Assembly (NCBI RefSeq): GCF_003061025.1
Contig: NZ_QAIL01000136.1
Span: forward strand, 1-49,967
DNA: 49,967 nt
Direction: 5' to 3'
From: Pedobacter sp. HMWF019
GTDB lineage: Bacteria > Bacteroidota > Bacteroidia > Sphingobacteriales > Sphingobacteriaceae
Shown here: in pieces, positions 16,216 through 25,203 of the stretch
Numbering within the stretch: the first letter of the stretch is position 1
Layout of the letters: every line of letters begins with the position of its first letter
Made by a program: the position numbers and the translations under genes
Notes under the pieces: model-generated
Database searches by the model: none
Seen by the model: the letters and a program-made list of their open reading frames with translations, nothing else
What the model was told of the DNA's origin: nothing

Positions 16216-17889
16216 TTACCAGTCCTTATTTTGTGACAGATTACTATTGACCTGTAATTCTTCTACAGGAATTGGCCAGGTATAATATTTAGGATAGATC
16301 AGCTTTTTTGTTTCCATAGCCTGGGACGGCTGTCCAAAGTTTTCTCTTCTGTAACCATAAAAAACAGCACCGAATGGCATGGTCCTTTCAAAATCTTTCC
16401 ATCGTTTATAATCCCAGTATAATTGCTGTTCTTGTATCAGTTCCACTTTACGTTCGTGTTTAATGATCTCCAGGAGTTCATCACTTCCCCCTGCGGTAAC
16501 CGGTGGCATACCTGCTCTTGATCTGACATCATTGAGGTAAGGCAAGGCCTCTCCGGTATGACCAGTTGCATTTAAAGCTTCTGCATACAGTAATAAAACA
16601 TCGGCATAACGAATCAAAATATAGTTGTTGGCGCTGTTGTTGTAATAGTACACCGGATTAAAATTGGAAGGTTCCACCATCTTCTTGAAAAAATAGGCAT
16701 CATTATCTGCATCCGGCGAGAAAGTACGGTTTGCTGGTTTCCAGTATTCTCCGGGCTTAAGGATCGTCCCCCCCTGTGAATGAATATTGGGGTTGAAGAA
16801 AGTTTGTGCCAGGCGAGGGTCGCGGTTAGCAAATTCGTTGTTCGGATCATAACCTGGATACACACCCTCCAGAGGGCTTTTATTACTTTTTGTATCTCTG
16901 TACCGGTTCATTGCTGCGAAGCTGATTCCATATGCCTGCCAGCCTTCCTTGCATTCAAACAAATCAATATAATTCTGGTGGGCCTGAAAACCTTTCCAGC
17001 CCGGACCGGCAAAAACAGTGGTGATGGAATTGGGACTCAGGTCTTTCATAAACTGGTAGGAAAGCAGGATCTCTTTATTTTCATTTCCTTCATTTTCTTC
17101 CAGAAACAGATCACCGAAATCCCGGTTAGGGTCATTATATTTTCTAAACAGAGAGAATTGTCCGGAAGAAACCACTTTTTGCAGGGCATCGGCTGCTGTT
17201 TTGTAATATTCTGGTTTATTGTAAAATCCAGCTATATACATTGCTGCACGCGCCTTCAGTACATAAGCTGCATATTTGGTCAAATGCCCGTGTTTACTAT
17301 CAGAAGAGGTTTCAGGCAATTCGTTAATGGATTTATCAAATTCCGTCATGATAAAGTTAATGATCTCTTCTAAATTGTTTTTGGCTGGCAGGGTCTCCAA
17401 AGGAATTGGAGTAGTGATCAGGGGTACTTCTCCATAGCCTTGTAGCAATCGCGTATATAAAAAGGCCCTGATTACCCTTGCCTGTCCCCTGTAATTGTCT
17501 AGTTTGCTTTGCTCCAGCTGCCCCTGGAATTTATCTACATTGGCAAAAAAGTTATTTATGTTACGGATTTTGGTATATTTTGCCTTCCAGTTATCTCTTA
17601 TCCACCAATTGTCGGCGGTTAAAGAGCCATTTGTTGCAGGGAAAAATCCGGCCTCCCACGAATTTTTCAGGAAGAGCAGATCAACGAGGATATCCATATA
17701 TGGAGCGCCGTCCCCTTCAAGTTCCCGAAAGGATGCATACATGCCATTAACAGCATATTCGAGATCTGATGGCGATTTATAAAAAGAATCTCCCGATAAA
17801 TTGGTTAACGGTGGGGTATCCAGAAATTTCTTACAGGACACCATCATGGTTAACAACAAAACAGCATATAATAAAATTATCTTTTTCAT
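16216..17889 (-). CDS. SusD/RagB-like glycan-binding lipoprotein (PUL 1)
   Basis: Outer-membrane SusD-family lipoprotein of 557 residues with a lipobox at C19 (MMVSC-KKFLDTPP). It binds glycans at the cell surface and forms the lid of the SusC transporter. Family marks are visible: the N-terminal LDTPPLTNLSGDSFYKSPSDLEYAV-type start, the TPR-like helices, the RYADVLLLYAEALN motif near 430 and the closing WPIPVEELQVNSNLSQN segment. Lies 10 bases after the PUL 1 susC. Substrate specificity cannot be predicted by eye. Confidence 0.95.
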   Translation of the reverse strand: MKKIILLYAVLLLTMMVSCKKFLDTPPLTNLSGDSFYKSPSDLEYAVNGMYASFRELEGDGAPYMDILVDLLFLKNSWEAGFFPATNGSLTADNWWIRDNWKAKYTKIRNINNFFANVDKFQGQLEQSKLDNYRGQARVIRAFLYTRLLQGYGEVPLITTPIPLETLPAKNNLEEIINFIMTEFDKSINELPETSSDSKHGHLTKYAAYVLKARAAMYIAGFYNKPEYYKTAADALQKVVSSGQFSLFRKYNDPNRDFGDLFLEENEGNENKEILLSYQFMKDLSPNSITTVFAGPGWKGFQAHQNYIDLFECKEGWQAYGISFAAMNRYRDTKSNKSPLEGVYPGYDPNNEFANRDPRLAQTFFNPNIHSQGGTILKPGEYWKPANRTFSPDADNDAYFFKKMVEPSNFNPVYYYNNSANNYILIRYADVLLLYAEALNATGHTGEALPYLNDVRSRAGMPPVTAGGSDELLEIIKHERKVELIQEQQLYWDYKRWKDFERTMPFGAVFYGYRRENFGQPSQAMETKKLIYPKYYTWPIPVEELQVNSNLSQNKDW

Positions 17890-17899
17890 AATGTTCAGC

Positions 17900-20800
17900 T
17901 TAAAATTTCAAATTCACTCCGAAAGATATTACCCTGAAATTGGGATACCAGTCGTTATTGATGTCCCTTTCCGGATCAAATCCGTCTACATAGTCAGGTG
18001 CGTAAGTAAAAAGGTTTGAAGCTGCTGCATACAAGCGCAGGCTCTGTATTTTTGATTTCTGCAACATACCGGAAGGAAATGTATATCCAATCTGCAGGTT
18101 CTTGAGCCTCAGATAAGATCCGTTTCTGATCCACCAGTCGGAGTCTGAACGGTTATGGTCGTAATTTTGCAGTATCCTGGGAAACTGGGCATTGGCATTG
18201 TGGTTTTCAGGGGTCCATCTGTCCAGGTTTACGGCCAGCGGCGAATTGTAATTTAAGAGAACGTTCCTGATATAGTCGCTGATGACCCGGTTTGTATTTC
18301 CTGCTCCCTGAAGGAACACATTGAGGTCGAAATTCTTATATTTCATACCCAGGTTCAGGCCAAACTGGGTTTTGACATAGGAATTACCAATTTTCACCTT
18401 ATCAAGGTAATCAATCCGGCCATCACCATTCTGGTCCTTGTAGGCCAGATCGCCTAATCCAATCTGAGGAGGTACACCATCCAGGTTCTTATAATTCTTC
18501 AATTGTTCTTGTGAATTTATAATACCGGTAACCTGGTACCCATAAATGTCTCCAAGATCTCCTCCCGGCCTCAAACTATCGCTGAAAGGGGTTGCACGGT
18601 CTTTAAGGTCGATGATCCAGCTTTTCCAGCCGGATATAGTGAAAGAGGCGTTATAGCTCCAGTCGGCGTTGATCTGTTTGGAATGGGTTAGCATAAAATC
18701 ATAGCCATGACTGCCCACTTTTCCGGCATTGGTGGTGATCCTTGAACTCGGAAGCCCGATAACTGTTGATACCGGAACACTGAGCAATATATCATTGGTC
18801 TGTTTTTTCCATAAATCAAATTCAAAGCCCAGCAAGCCCTTATAGAAACTTCCGTCCAAGCCAAGGTTATACGTGCTCGTGGTTTCCCAGGAAAGATTGG
18901 TGTTGGCCGGATTGCCCAATAGCACGCCAACCACCTGCTTATCATCAAAATTATAATAAGCCCCTGAATTCAGATTGGCATAAGATTCGTATAGCCCAAC
19001 TTTCTCTGCATTTCCGAGCTGGCCATAGGAAAAGCGCAGCTTGAGCAAATCAACCGCTTTCATATTTTCCATGAATTTCTCTTTTTGCATATTCCAGCCC
19101 AGGGAGACCGAAGGGAAAAGACCCCACCTATGGTCTTTTGCAAATCGGGAAGAACCATCATACCGTGCTGTGACTTCCAGTAGATATTTGTCTTTGTAAG
19201 CGTAGTTGAGACGCGAAAAGCCTGACATAAAAGCCCAGTGGTCTGCAGAACCGTTGTTGGTTTGTGTCGCTGCATCTCCGGCGTTGAGCTCATAAAGTTC
19301 ATCATTGATAAAATCCCTCCGGTAAGCTGAAATCTTATCGATCCTATAAGATTCTTGTGAGTAACCGCCCATGGCTTTAAAATAGTGATCGCCAAAGGTT
19401 TTCTCATAGGTTGCTGTGACTTGCAGGTTGTATTTATTCTCTTTATTCCAGTCTTCATTGAGGCTGTTTGGAATGTACTGAGAGACTTTCCGGGTAATAA
19501 AATCCCAGGATTCTGATTTCTTGTTATAGGCACTATTGTCTGCATAGCCACCTATAAAACTTCCCATTACATTAACGGTCAGGTTTTTTATAGGTTTGTA
19601 GTTTAGACTGCCCGTAACATTGTACTGGGTTAAATTATTGGATACAGGCCCGTATTGTTCAATCACCGAGACTGGGTTAAATGTAGAGGTCAGGTAATTT
19701 CCGTTGGCAAACATCTGTCCGCCCCAGTGTCCGTCTGAAAATCTGACAGGCGAGGTAGCTGATGCCCGTAAGGCCTGGTTAAAAAGCCCTGTGGCCCAGT
19801 TCGCGTCCCGGTTTGTACGAAGGTAGGAAGCCAGCATCTGCAGCTCAAGTTTGTCGGAAATTTTACTGGTCACATTGGAACGGAGGTTGATCCTGTGGTA
19901 GTGGTCAATCGTTTTTACCGAACCTTTCTGATACAGGTATTCTCCGGAGAGAAAATACCTTCCGATAGCACTGTTTCCGCTTGCACTCAGGTAATTATTG
20001 GAAATTAAAGCATTCTTTTGGGTGATCTCATCCAGCCAGTTCGTATTGGCATGCATATCCGGATCTGTACCATCCTGGAACAATCTTAAATCATCGTCAG
20101 AATAAACCTTTGTTTTTCCTTCATTGGTGGCTGCTTCATTCAATAGGGTTGCATATTCAAAGGCATTGATCGTTTTTGGAAAAGTGGTGGGCGACTGAAA
20201 GCCAGCATAGGTATTGAAATTGATTTCGGCCTTATCCATTTTTCCGCCTTTCTTCGTTGTAACCAAAATAACCCCATTGGCTGCCCGGGCTCCATAAATG
20301 GAAGCAGCAGCAGCATCTTTTAAGACAGAGATGCTTTCAATATCTCCGGGCGCCAAAGTCCCGAGATTTCCCCCAGGCACACCATCAATCAGTACCAGGG
20401 GATCAGAAGAAGCCCCGTCTATGGTTCCTATCCCTCTGACAATGATAGAAGGTGAGGAACCAGGCTCGCCAGAAGTTTCACTAATGGTCATACCCGGTAC
20501 CCGCCCGGCAAGGGAAGAAATGATATTTGGCCGGGGATTGTTTTCCAGATCTTGCATTTTTACAGTAGAAACAGCAGCGGTCAGACTGGATTTCTTTTGG
20601 GTACCGTAGCCTACGACAACCACTTCATTCATCGCATTGACTTCTTCCTCCAATGTCACACTGATCACCGGACCAGCAGATAGGGGGACTTCTTTAACAA
20701 TATAACCAATATAGCTGAAGACCAGGCTTCCTCTTTGATCAGGCACTTTCAGCGAGAAATTTCCGTTCCCATCTGTGCTGACGGCAACGGAGGTTCCCTT

Positions 20801-21322
20801 TAACCTTACGCTCACCCCCGACAGCGGTTGCCCTGTATGGTCAGAAACAGTTCCTTTGATAAGAATTTGTTCATTGAGCAACCCATTCTGGTCTTTCCAG
20901 GTGGTAATCTGCTTTGGTTTGACTACAATGGTCTTTTCTTTAATGATATAGCTTAGGTTCTGGTACTGAAAGCATTTGGCCAATACCTCTTCCAGAGTGC
21001 CATTCGTAACGTTTATGGTCACCGGATGGGCATCATGGATGAGCTCATCTGCATATAATATTTTATACTCTGTCTGGTTTTGAATCTTCTTCAGTATCTG
21101 GCCCAGAGGCGTATTCCTTTCTGAAAGGCTGATTCTTTGACCATAGCTGGCATTACTGATTTGTAAAAAAACAGTCACCAGCATTATAAATGTCAGTTTT
21201 ATCCGCATTAATATTTTTCTTTTTATATCCCTGTCGGCGCAAAGGTGCCGGCATTTTTTCCATACAGGAGATAAATTAAAGCTGTAGCCCTGCATTACAG
21301 GGGGCGAAGCATAAAATTTCAT
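17900..21322 (-). CDS. SusC/RagA-like TonB-dependent transporter with STN domain (PUL 1)
   Basis: Outer-membrane TonB-dependent oligosaccharide importer of 1140 residues. Order: an unusual basic leader (1-38), a conventional signal peptide from M39 (cleaved before Q62), an STN domain (63-136) that contacts FecR, a CarboxypepD_reg-like domain (153-226), a plug (about 240-360 with EVVVVGYGTQKKSSLTAAVS), and a 22-strand barrel ending in the aromatic signal NLKF. The STN domain marks it as a signal-transducing SusC. The start at 21322 sits in a 33-base sequence repeated at the PUL 2 susC start; M39 (21208) is an alternative start. Confidence 0.95.
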   Translation of the reverse strand: MKFYASPPVMQGYSFNLSPVWKKCRHLCADRDIKRKILMRIKLTFIMLVTVFLQISNASYGQRISLSERNTPLGQILKKIQNQTEYKILYADELIHDAHPVTINVTNGTLEEVLAKCFQYQNLSYIIKEKTIVVKPKQITTWKDQNGLLNEQILIKGTVSDHTGQPLSGVSVRLKGTSVAVSTDGNGNFSLKVPDQRGSLVFSYIGYIVKEVPLSAGPVISVTLEEEVNAMNEVVVVGYGTQKKSSLTAAVSTVKMQDLENNPRPNIISSLAGRVPGMTISETSGEPGSSPSIIVRGIGTIDGASSDPLVLIDGVPGGNLGTLAPGDIESISVLKDAAAASIYGARAANGVILVTTKKGGKMDKAEINFNTYAGFQSPTTFPKTINAFEYATLLNEAATNEGKTKVYSDDDLRLFQDGTDPDMHANTNWLDEITQKNALISNNYLSASGNSAIGRYFLSGEYLYQKGSVKTIDHYHRINLRSNVTSKISDKLELQMLASYLRTNRDANWATGLFNQALRASATSPVRFSDGHWGGQMFANGNYLTSTFNPVSVIEQYGPVSNNLTQYNVTGSLNYKPIKNLTVNVMGSFIGGYADNSAYNKKSESWDFITRKVSQYIPNSLNEDWNKENKYNLQVTATYEKTFGDHYFKAMGGYSQESYRIDKISAYRRDFINDELYELNAGDAATQTNNGSADHWAFMSGFSRLNYAYKDKYLLEVTARYDGSSRFAKDHRWGLFPSVSLGWNMQKEKFMENMKAVDLLKLRFSYGQLGNAEKVGLYESYANLNSGAYYNFDDKQVVGVLLGNPANTNLSWETTSTYNLGLDGSFYKGLLGFEFDLWKKQTNDILLSVPVSTVIGLPSSRITTNAGKVGSHGYDFMLTHSKQINADWSYNASFTISGWKSWIIDLKDRATPFSDSLRPGGDLGDIYGYQVTGIINSQEQLKNYKNLDGVPPQIGLGDLAYKDQNGDGRIDYLDKVKIGNSYVKTQFGLNLGMKYKNFDLNVFLQGAGNTNRVISDYIRNVLLNYNSPLAVNLDRWTPENHNANAQFPRILQNYDHNRSDSDWWIRNGSYLRLKNLQIGYTFPSGMLQKSKIQSLRLYAAASNLFTYAPDYVDGFDPERDINNDWYPNFRVISFGVNLKF

Positions 21323-21342
21323 ATATTTGGTTGTTTGGGTTT
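21310..21342 (-). repeat. Conserved susC leader/start sequence, copy 1
   Basis: A 33-base segment shared (32 of 33 identical) with 31767-31799 spans the susC start codon in both PUL 1 and PUL 2. In the coding sense it is an A/C-rich leader (core CAACCAAATAT) followed by ATGAAATTTTATG. A-rich leaders of this kind help translation initiation in Bacteroidota, which make little use of Shine-Dalgarno pairing. Read on the plus strand it also contains TATATTTG (21322-21329), a match to the -7 promoter consensus TAnnTTTG. Confidence 0.7.
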
Positions 21343-21437
21343 GTCTATTTGGTTTCTTGACTTATATAGGGCGTACCCGGACAATAGTCCCGATGAGCGT
21401 CGGGATCTGATCCGGTGGCGTGAGCGCGCCCCCGGAT
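21336..21437 (+). ncRNA. Candidate cis-antisense RNA to the susC leader, PUL 1
   Basis: Plus-strand TATATTTG at 21322-21329 would place a start near 21336. Two GC-rich hairpins follow (21388-21405, 6-bp stem; 21410-21437, 6+4-bp stem with one mismatch), both with the same loop TGAGCG; the second is followed by a weak T-rich stretch. The arrangement parallels PULs 2 and 3 and DonS-type antisense RNAs of Bacteroides. No -33 box is visible and the hairpins could instead structure the susC 5' UTR. This is the weakest of the three candidates. Confidence 0.25.
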
Positions 21438-21495
21438 TTCTTCCGGTCTCTTACTGCAGTGAACGTGCTGAAAGAAAGAGAGAAATTTTGTAAAA

Positions 21496-22653
21496 TTACT
21501 TCATGACCAGGATCCTCCTCCCTTCAAGTTTAAAATGAACCAATCCTGTTAATTCAAGCATATTCAATACCTCAGTTACATTTTTGTACCTGGAGATTGT
21601 TCCTGTAAATTTCTTATCAGTGAGGTTATCCTTAAAGATAACTTCTACAGCATACCAGCGGCTGATACTCCGCATGATGCTCCCCATATCTTCACTATTG
21701 AAAACGAAATCACCATTGACCCAGGCTATAGCAGAGCCTGTATCTGCTGATCTAACATTCAGCGCATGCCGGGCATCTAGCACTGCCTGCTGACCGGGAA
21801 CAATTTGCACACTCTGTTGTCCGGCACTAACTTTCACAGAACCTTCTATAAGTGTAGTTCGAATATCTGCTTCATCTTTATAGGCCTTTATGTTAAAGTG
21901 GGTACCCAAAACTTCCACTGTTTGACGGCCCGTATAGACCTGAAATGGATTGGATTTGTTTTTGGCCACCTGGAAATACCCCTCCCCTTTTAATTCTACT
22001 TTACGCCCGCCTTTATTTGGGAAAGTTGCCGGATATTTAAGGGAAGACAGTGCATTTAACCACACATGGGAACCATCTGAAAGGATTACCTGGTATTCTC
22101 CGCCTGAAGGTGTTTCAATGGTGTTCAACCCAGATGTATTTCCGGTATTTGTTTCCGGGCCGGAAGAGATATCATAAACCAGTTCTCCATGATCAGTGGT
22201 ACTGATACGGATTCCTGACTGTCTGGCGATTTCTCCTTTATTAGATTGATCTAAAATAATCTTATGACCGTTGGCCAGTGTAAGTACCGCCTTGTTGCTT
22301 CCCGCGTGGATCACCACGCTTTGATCGGCTTTTACAACGGCCTGTTCTCTGAACCGGATAAAATATATACCTGCACTTATCGCCAGGAGCAGTATAGCGG
22401 CAGAAATATATCTGTACAGGTTAAATGTACGTTTACGGTTTTTATATTTCCTCACATTGTCTATCAGGGATTGAAAGATGAGATTTTCAGTGTTTGTTTC
22501 TTCACCCATTAATTTGCTGTCCCAAACGGCATGTCTCTTTAAAAGCTGTCCATAGATCTGGTCAAACTTTTTCCGCTCTTCTTCTGTCGCGGTTTTATCC
22601 AAACATTTTATTGCGAGTTCCCGAAATTCCTGATCAATTGCAGAGGTGTCCAT
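21496..22653 (-). CDS. FecR/DUF4974 anti-sigma factor (PUL 1)
   Basis: Inner-membrane anti-sigma regulator of about 385 residues. A cytoplasmic N-terminal domain binds the ECF sigma factor; one membrane helix follows (LYRYISAAILLLAISAGIYFI); then the periplasmic FecR domain (IETPSGGEYQVILSDGSHVWLN... and VEVLGTHFNIKAY) and a C-terminal DUF4974/STN-like domain ending GRRILVMK, which would meet the STN of SusC. I choose the ATG at 22653 (MDTSAIDQEF) over a TTG at 22671. It lies between its sigma factor gene (53 bases) and susC (173 bases). Confidence 0.93.
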   Translation of the reverse strand: MDTSAIDQEFRELAIKCLDKTATEEERKKFDQIYGQLLKRHAVWDSKLMGEETNTENLIFQSLIDNVRKYKNRKRTFNLYRYISAAILLLAISAGIYFIRFREQAVVKADQSVVIHAGSNKAVLTLANGHKIILDQSNKGEIARQSGIRISTTDHGELVYDISSGPETNTGNTSGLNTIETPSGGEYQVILSDGSHVWLNALSSLKYPATFPNKGGRKVELKGEGYFQVAKNKSNPFQVYTGRQTVEVLGTHFNIKAYKDEADIRTTLIEGSVKVSAGQQSVQIVPGQQAVLDARHALNVRSADTGSAIAWVNGDFVFNSEDMGSIMRSISRWYAVEVIFKDNLTDKKFTGTISRYKNVTEVLNMLELTGLVHFKLEGRRILVMK

Positions 22654-22705
22654 ACAGATACGTCTTATCAAAGGGACTTAGCCCCCAAAAAAATAAAATA
22701 TTTTT

Positions 22706-23296
22706 TCACTTACAGATCAGTGGTAGCATTACGGCTATCCAGAATACATGATCTCCCATAGATTTACGAAGATGTCTAAGTGCTATGGTCATCTGGTTTT
22801 CAACGGTTTTAACACTAATTCCCATACGCTCTGCGATCTCTTTATTACTGAGGTACTCTTTTCTGCTCAGCAAAAAAACCTCCTGGCAGCGTTTAGGCAA
22901 AGAAGAAAGGTTCAGATCAACCAGCTGATTAATATCATTTTCCGCAAGCCTGTCTTTGAGTTCTTCCATACCTGCCAGTCTTTCAAGCTCACCGGGTTCA
23001 ACAAAGACTTTGCGGTTGCCTGCAGATTTGATATAAGTAAGAACTTTATATCTGACCGCAGTAAAAAGATAGGACTTCAGAGACTCAATAACAACATCAT
23101 TTTTGCGCATCCACATCTGAAGGATAACATCCTGCACAATATCCTGACATTGTGCATCATCCCTGATAATACTATATGCGGAGAGATATAATCTCTTCCA
23201 GTACTTCGCATAGATATGTTTCAAAGCAGCCTGCTCATCGTGCTTTAACAAGCTGATCAAATTCTGGTCACTATATATTTCCTGCTGTAACACCAT
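22706..23296 (-). CDS. ECF RNA polymerase sigma-70 factor (PUL 1)
   Basis: Sigma factor of 196 residues with region 2 (about 20-90: ALKHIYAKYWKRLYLSAYSII, then DIVQDVILQMWMRK) and region 4 (about 125-180: LPKRCQEVFLLSRKEYLSNK, EIAERMGISVKTVENQM). It should direct RNA polymerase to the PUL 1 promoter when FecR is released by glycan sensing through SusC. The last 15 residues (HVFWIAVMLPLICK) are strikingly hydrophobic for a soluble sigma factor, a feature shared with the other two in this window. A TAnnTTTG match lies 37 bases upstream. Confidence 0.93.
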   Translation of the reverse strand: MVLQQEIYSDQNLISLLKHDEQAALKHIYAKYWKRLYLSAYSIIRDDAQCQDIVQDVILQMWMRKNDVVIESLKSYLFTAVRYKVLTYIKSAGNRKVFVEPGELERLAGMEELKDRLAENDINQLVDLNLSSLPKRCQEVFLLSRKEYLSNKEIAERMGISVKTVENQMTIALRHLRKSMGDHVFWIAVMLPLICK

Positions 23297-23332
23297 TTTT
23301 ACTGAACGAATCTATACAAATAAACAGGAATT

Positions 23333-23340
23333 CAAAAATA
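23333..23340 (-). promoter_or_regulatory. Putative -7 promoter element of the PUL 1 sigma gene
   Basis: In the minus sense the bases read TATTTTTG, an exact match to the Bacteroidota -7 consensus TAnnTTTG, 37 bases upstream of the sigma ATG. No TTTG-type -33 box is evident at the expected distance, so this rests on one short motif. Confidence 0.4.
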
Positions 23341-23393
23341 CTTGACTTTTTTAATGAAAATTATCTGACACGCACTTTTCCAGGTTTCCTTTT

Positions 23394-23421
23394 CAAAAAA
23401 AAAGGGCGGTAAATACCGCCT
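23394..23421 (-). terminator. Intrinsic terminator of PUL 2
   Basis: A GGCGGT/ACCGCC stem (23405-23410 with 23415-23420) and 4-base loop, 29 bases past the stop of the last PUL 2 gene; in the minus sense a run of nine T follows (23403-23395). A-rich sequence on the other side makes it potentially bidirectional. It separates PUL 2 from the PUL 1 sigma gene. Confidence 0.85.
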
Positions 23422-23448
23422 CTTTTTTAACTCAACGATCTCTGTTTT

Positions 23449-25170
23449 TTACGCTGAAGGAACAATATAAATGGCTTGGTTCTTTACAACAGACAGTTTT
23501 ATTTTTCCATTTTTCAACGAAATTCGTCTGGATAGCAATACCGGGCCGTTTATAGTGATCTCATATAGATCTGCAAATTTTACTTTTTGCCAGTTCAGTG
23601 GCAAAACCCATTGCTTATGCTCATATCCGGATTCGCTGTAGGCAATAATTCTATTTTTTTCCCATAAAGCAGGAACAAAAAGATCATTATTGTCCCTTAA
23701 CATCAATTCGCCCTGCTTGATAAGGTGGTGACCTTTCTGGTTAAATGCTTTGATACCTTCCGAATAAAGCAATGTATCTCCCTGTAGAGCAATCCTGCTG
23801 TGCTGGCTTAAGTAAAACCAGGGCAGGGTTGTTCTACAAAATTGTTCTTTAAAACCCGGAAGGTTTTCCTTGTCCTGAACAAAAATCTCTTCTCCGTGCA
23901 TACTTGATCCAAACCTGAAATCCCCGTCTCCTTTACGATCAGTACGCCCTCTGGCAGAAAGACATTCAGGCGTGTTCATTTGAAATCCAATATCAGCTGG
24001 ATACCACCATGACATGGGTTGCAATCCATAGAAGCCCTCTCCCGGAGGATGCGCCCAAAACAATCCTTCACCTGTAACATCGAATCCTTTTGCCCTCCAG
24101 TACCTGAATATTTTATGCTGTGTTTCGGCCTCTTTGAAAATGTCGATTCCACCATTTTCTTTTTTGGCATGCCATGGACTGAGTGTAGGCTGAAATTCCG
24201 TTTTCGATACAAAAGCATCAATATGAATGGTATGGCCGATCTTTAATTCTGGAATCATCTCCACCAATCTGTCAATTCTGCGCTGCGCAAGGCCTTCAGC
24301 CCATTCCCGTGTATAACTCACATTATACAGACTATCACCTTTAATTTGGATACTGCTGCTCAATACCCGCCCATTGATGTCTCTGGCCAGAACATCTTTT
24401 TTCAAATATTCATTCCACAACGGACTACTTTTATAGGCATCCGCCATATTGATGTGCAAGCTCACTGTAGTATGATATTTTCGTCCTTCGCGGATAAGCC
24501 AGTTCAGACTCTCCAGAGCAGTCTTGTCCTGTTTGCGTTTAAGCCTGGGATTGACTTCATCCCAGGCTGGATAAAGATGGTCGTGGCCACCTTTCTGCCA
24601 TCCAACCAGGTAAATGATTTTAGGAATGCCCATGGTCAGATTATCCGTTTTCCGGATCACATCAAATGCCTGTTCAAAGGTGCAAATTACATCATGCGCG
24701 TTCTGAAACAACGGTTCTTTTTCAAGACGTTCTACAGGTTCGCCTTCCATACCCATCATCAGTTTCATAACCAGTATTTGATGGTATTCCCGGTAGTATG
24801 GTCTAACAACAATATCTGTACTTGCTGTAAATACTTGTGTATTCCTTTTGACTGTTACAGTGATGGTTGCAAGCCCTCCTTCACCAGCAAAGGCCTGATC
24901 ACCTTTAAGGACCAGAACAGGCAGCGCATCACTTGAAAGTTTACTCTTCACCATAAAGCTGATTTCTGAAGGGTTGAGTTTTACCTGCTGTCCATTTTTG
25001 TCTACGGCAGAGACAGATAGCTTTGCAAATTCTCCAGGATGCAAGAGGGGATTAAGTACTTTTTTATCTGAATAAAGTGATATGGACTTCAATTGAACCT
25101 CTGATGCTCTGGTATAAAGTGTCATAGACACCAGCACTATAAAGAGGGTATAAATGATTGTTCTGTTCAT
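23449..25170 (-). CDS. GH101-like endo-alpha-N-acetylgalactosaminidase family protein
   Basis: Secreted protein of 573 residues (signal peptide 1-22). An Ig-like beta-domain (about 25-125) precedes a TIM-barrel part (about 130-480) with the block IIYLVGWQKGGHDHLYPAWDEVN that I associate with GH101 family proteins. Candidate catalytic residues are D318 in HIDAFV and E368 in DVTGEGLFW. GH101 enzymes release the Gal-beta-1,3-GalNAc core 1 disaccharide from Ser/Thr. Classical members exceed 1000 residues with several carbohydrate-binding modules, so this is a minimal version and its specificity may differ. It lies 33 bases after the GH27 gene, at the end of PUL 2. Confidence 0.7.
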   Translation of the reverse strand: MNRTIIYTLFIVLVSMTLYTRASEVQLKSISLYSDKKVLNPLLHPGEFAKLSVSAVDKNGQQVKLNPSEISFMVKSKLSSDALPVLVLKGDQAFAGEGGLATITVTVKRNTQVFTASTDIVVRPYYREYHQILVMKLMMGMEGEPVERLEKEPLFQNAHDVICTFEQAFDVIRKTDNLTMGIPKIIYLVGWQKGGHDHLYPAWDEVNPRLKRKQDKTALESLNWLIREGRKYHTTVSLHINMADAYKSSPLWNEYLKKDVLARDINGRVLSSSIQIKGDSLYNVSYTREWAEGLAQRRIDRLVEMIPELKIGHTIHIDAFVSKTEFQPTLSPWHAKKENGGIDIFKEAETQHKIFRYWRAKGFDVTGEGLFWAHPPGEGFYGLQPMSWWYPADIGFQMNTPECLSARGRTDRKGDGDFRFGSSMHGEEIFVQDKENLPGFKEQFCRTTLPWFYLSQHSRIALQGDTLLYSEGIKAFNQKGHHLIKQGELMLRDNNDLFVPALWEKNRIIAYSESGYEHKQWVLPLNWQKVKFADLYEITINGPVLLSRRISLKNGKIKLSVVKNQAIYIVPSA

Positions 25171-25203
25171 CTAAAACGTGTTTGTTGAGTTTTTAATATT
25201 TTC

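Noticed and set aside
16780..17373. Plus-strand frame of 197 codons opposite the PUL 1 susD
   Set aside because: Shadow frame rich in Phe, Ile and Cys, as expected from reversed SusD codons; no motif.
24346..24936. Plus-strand frame of 196 codons opposite the GH101-like gene
   Set aside because: Shadow frame without motifs; the minus-strand gene is well supported by signal peptide and barrel motifs.
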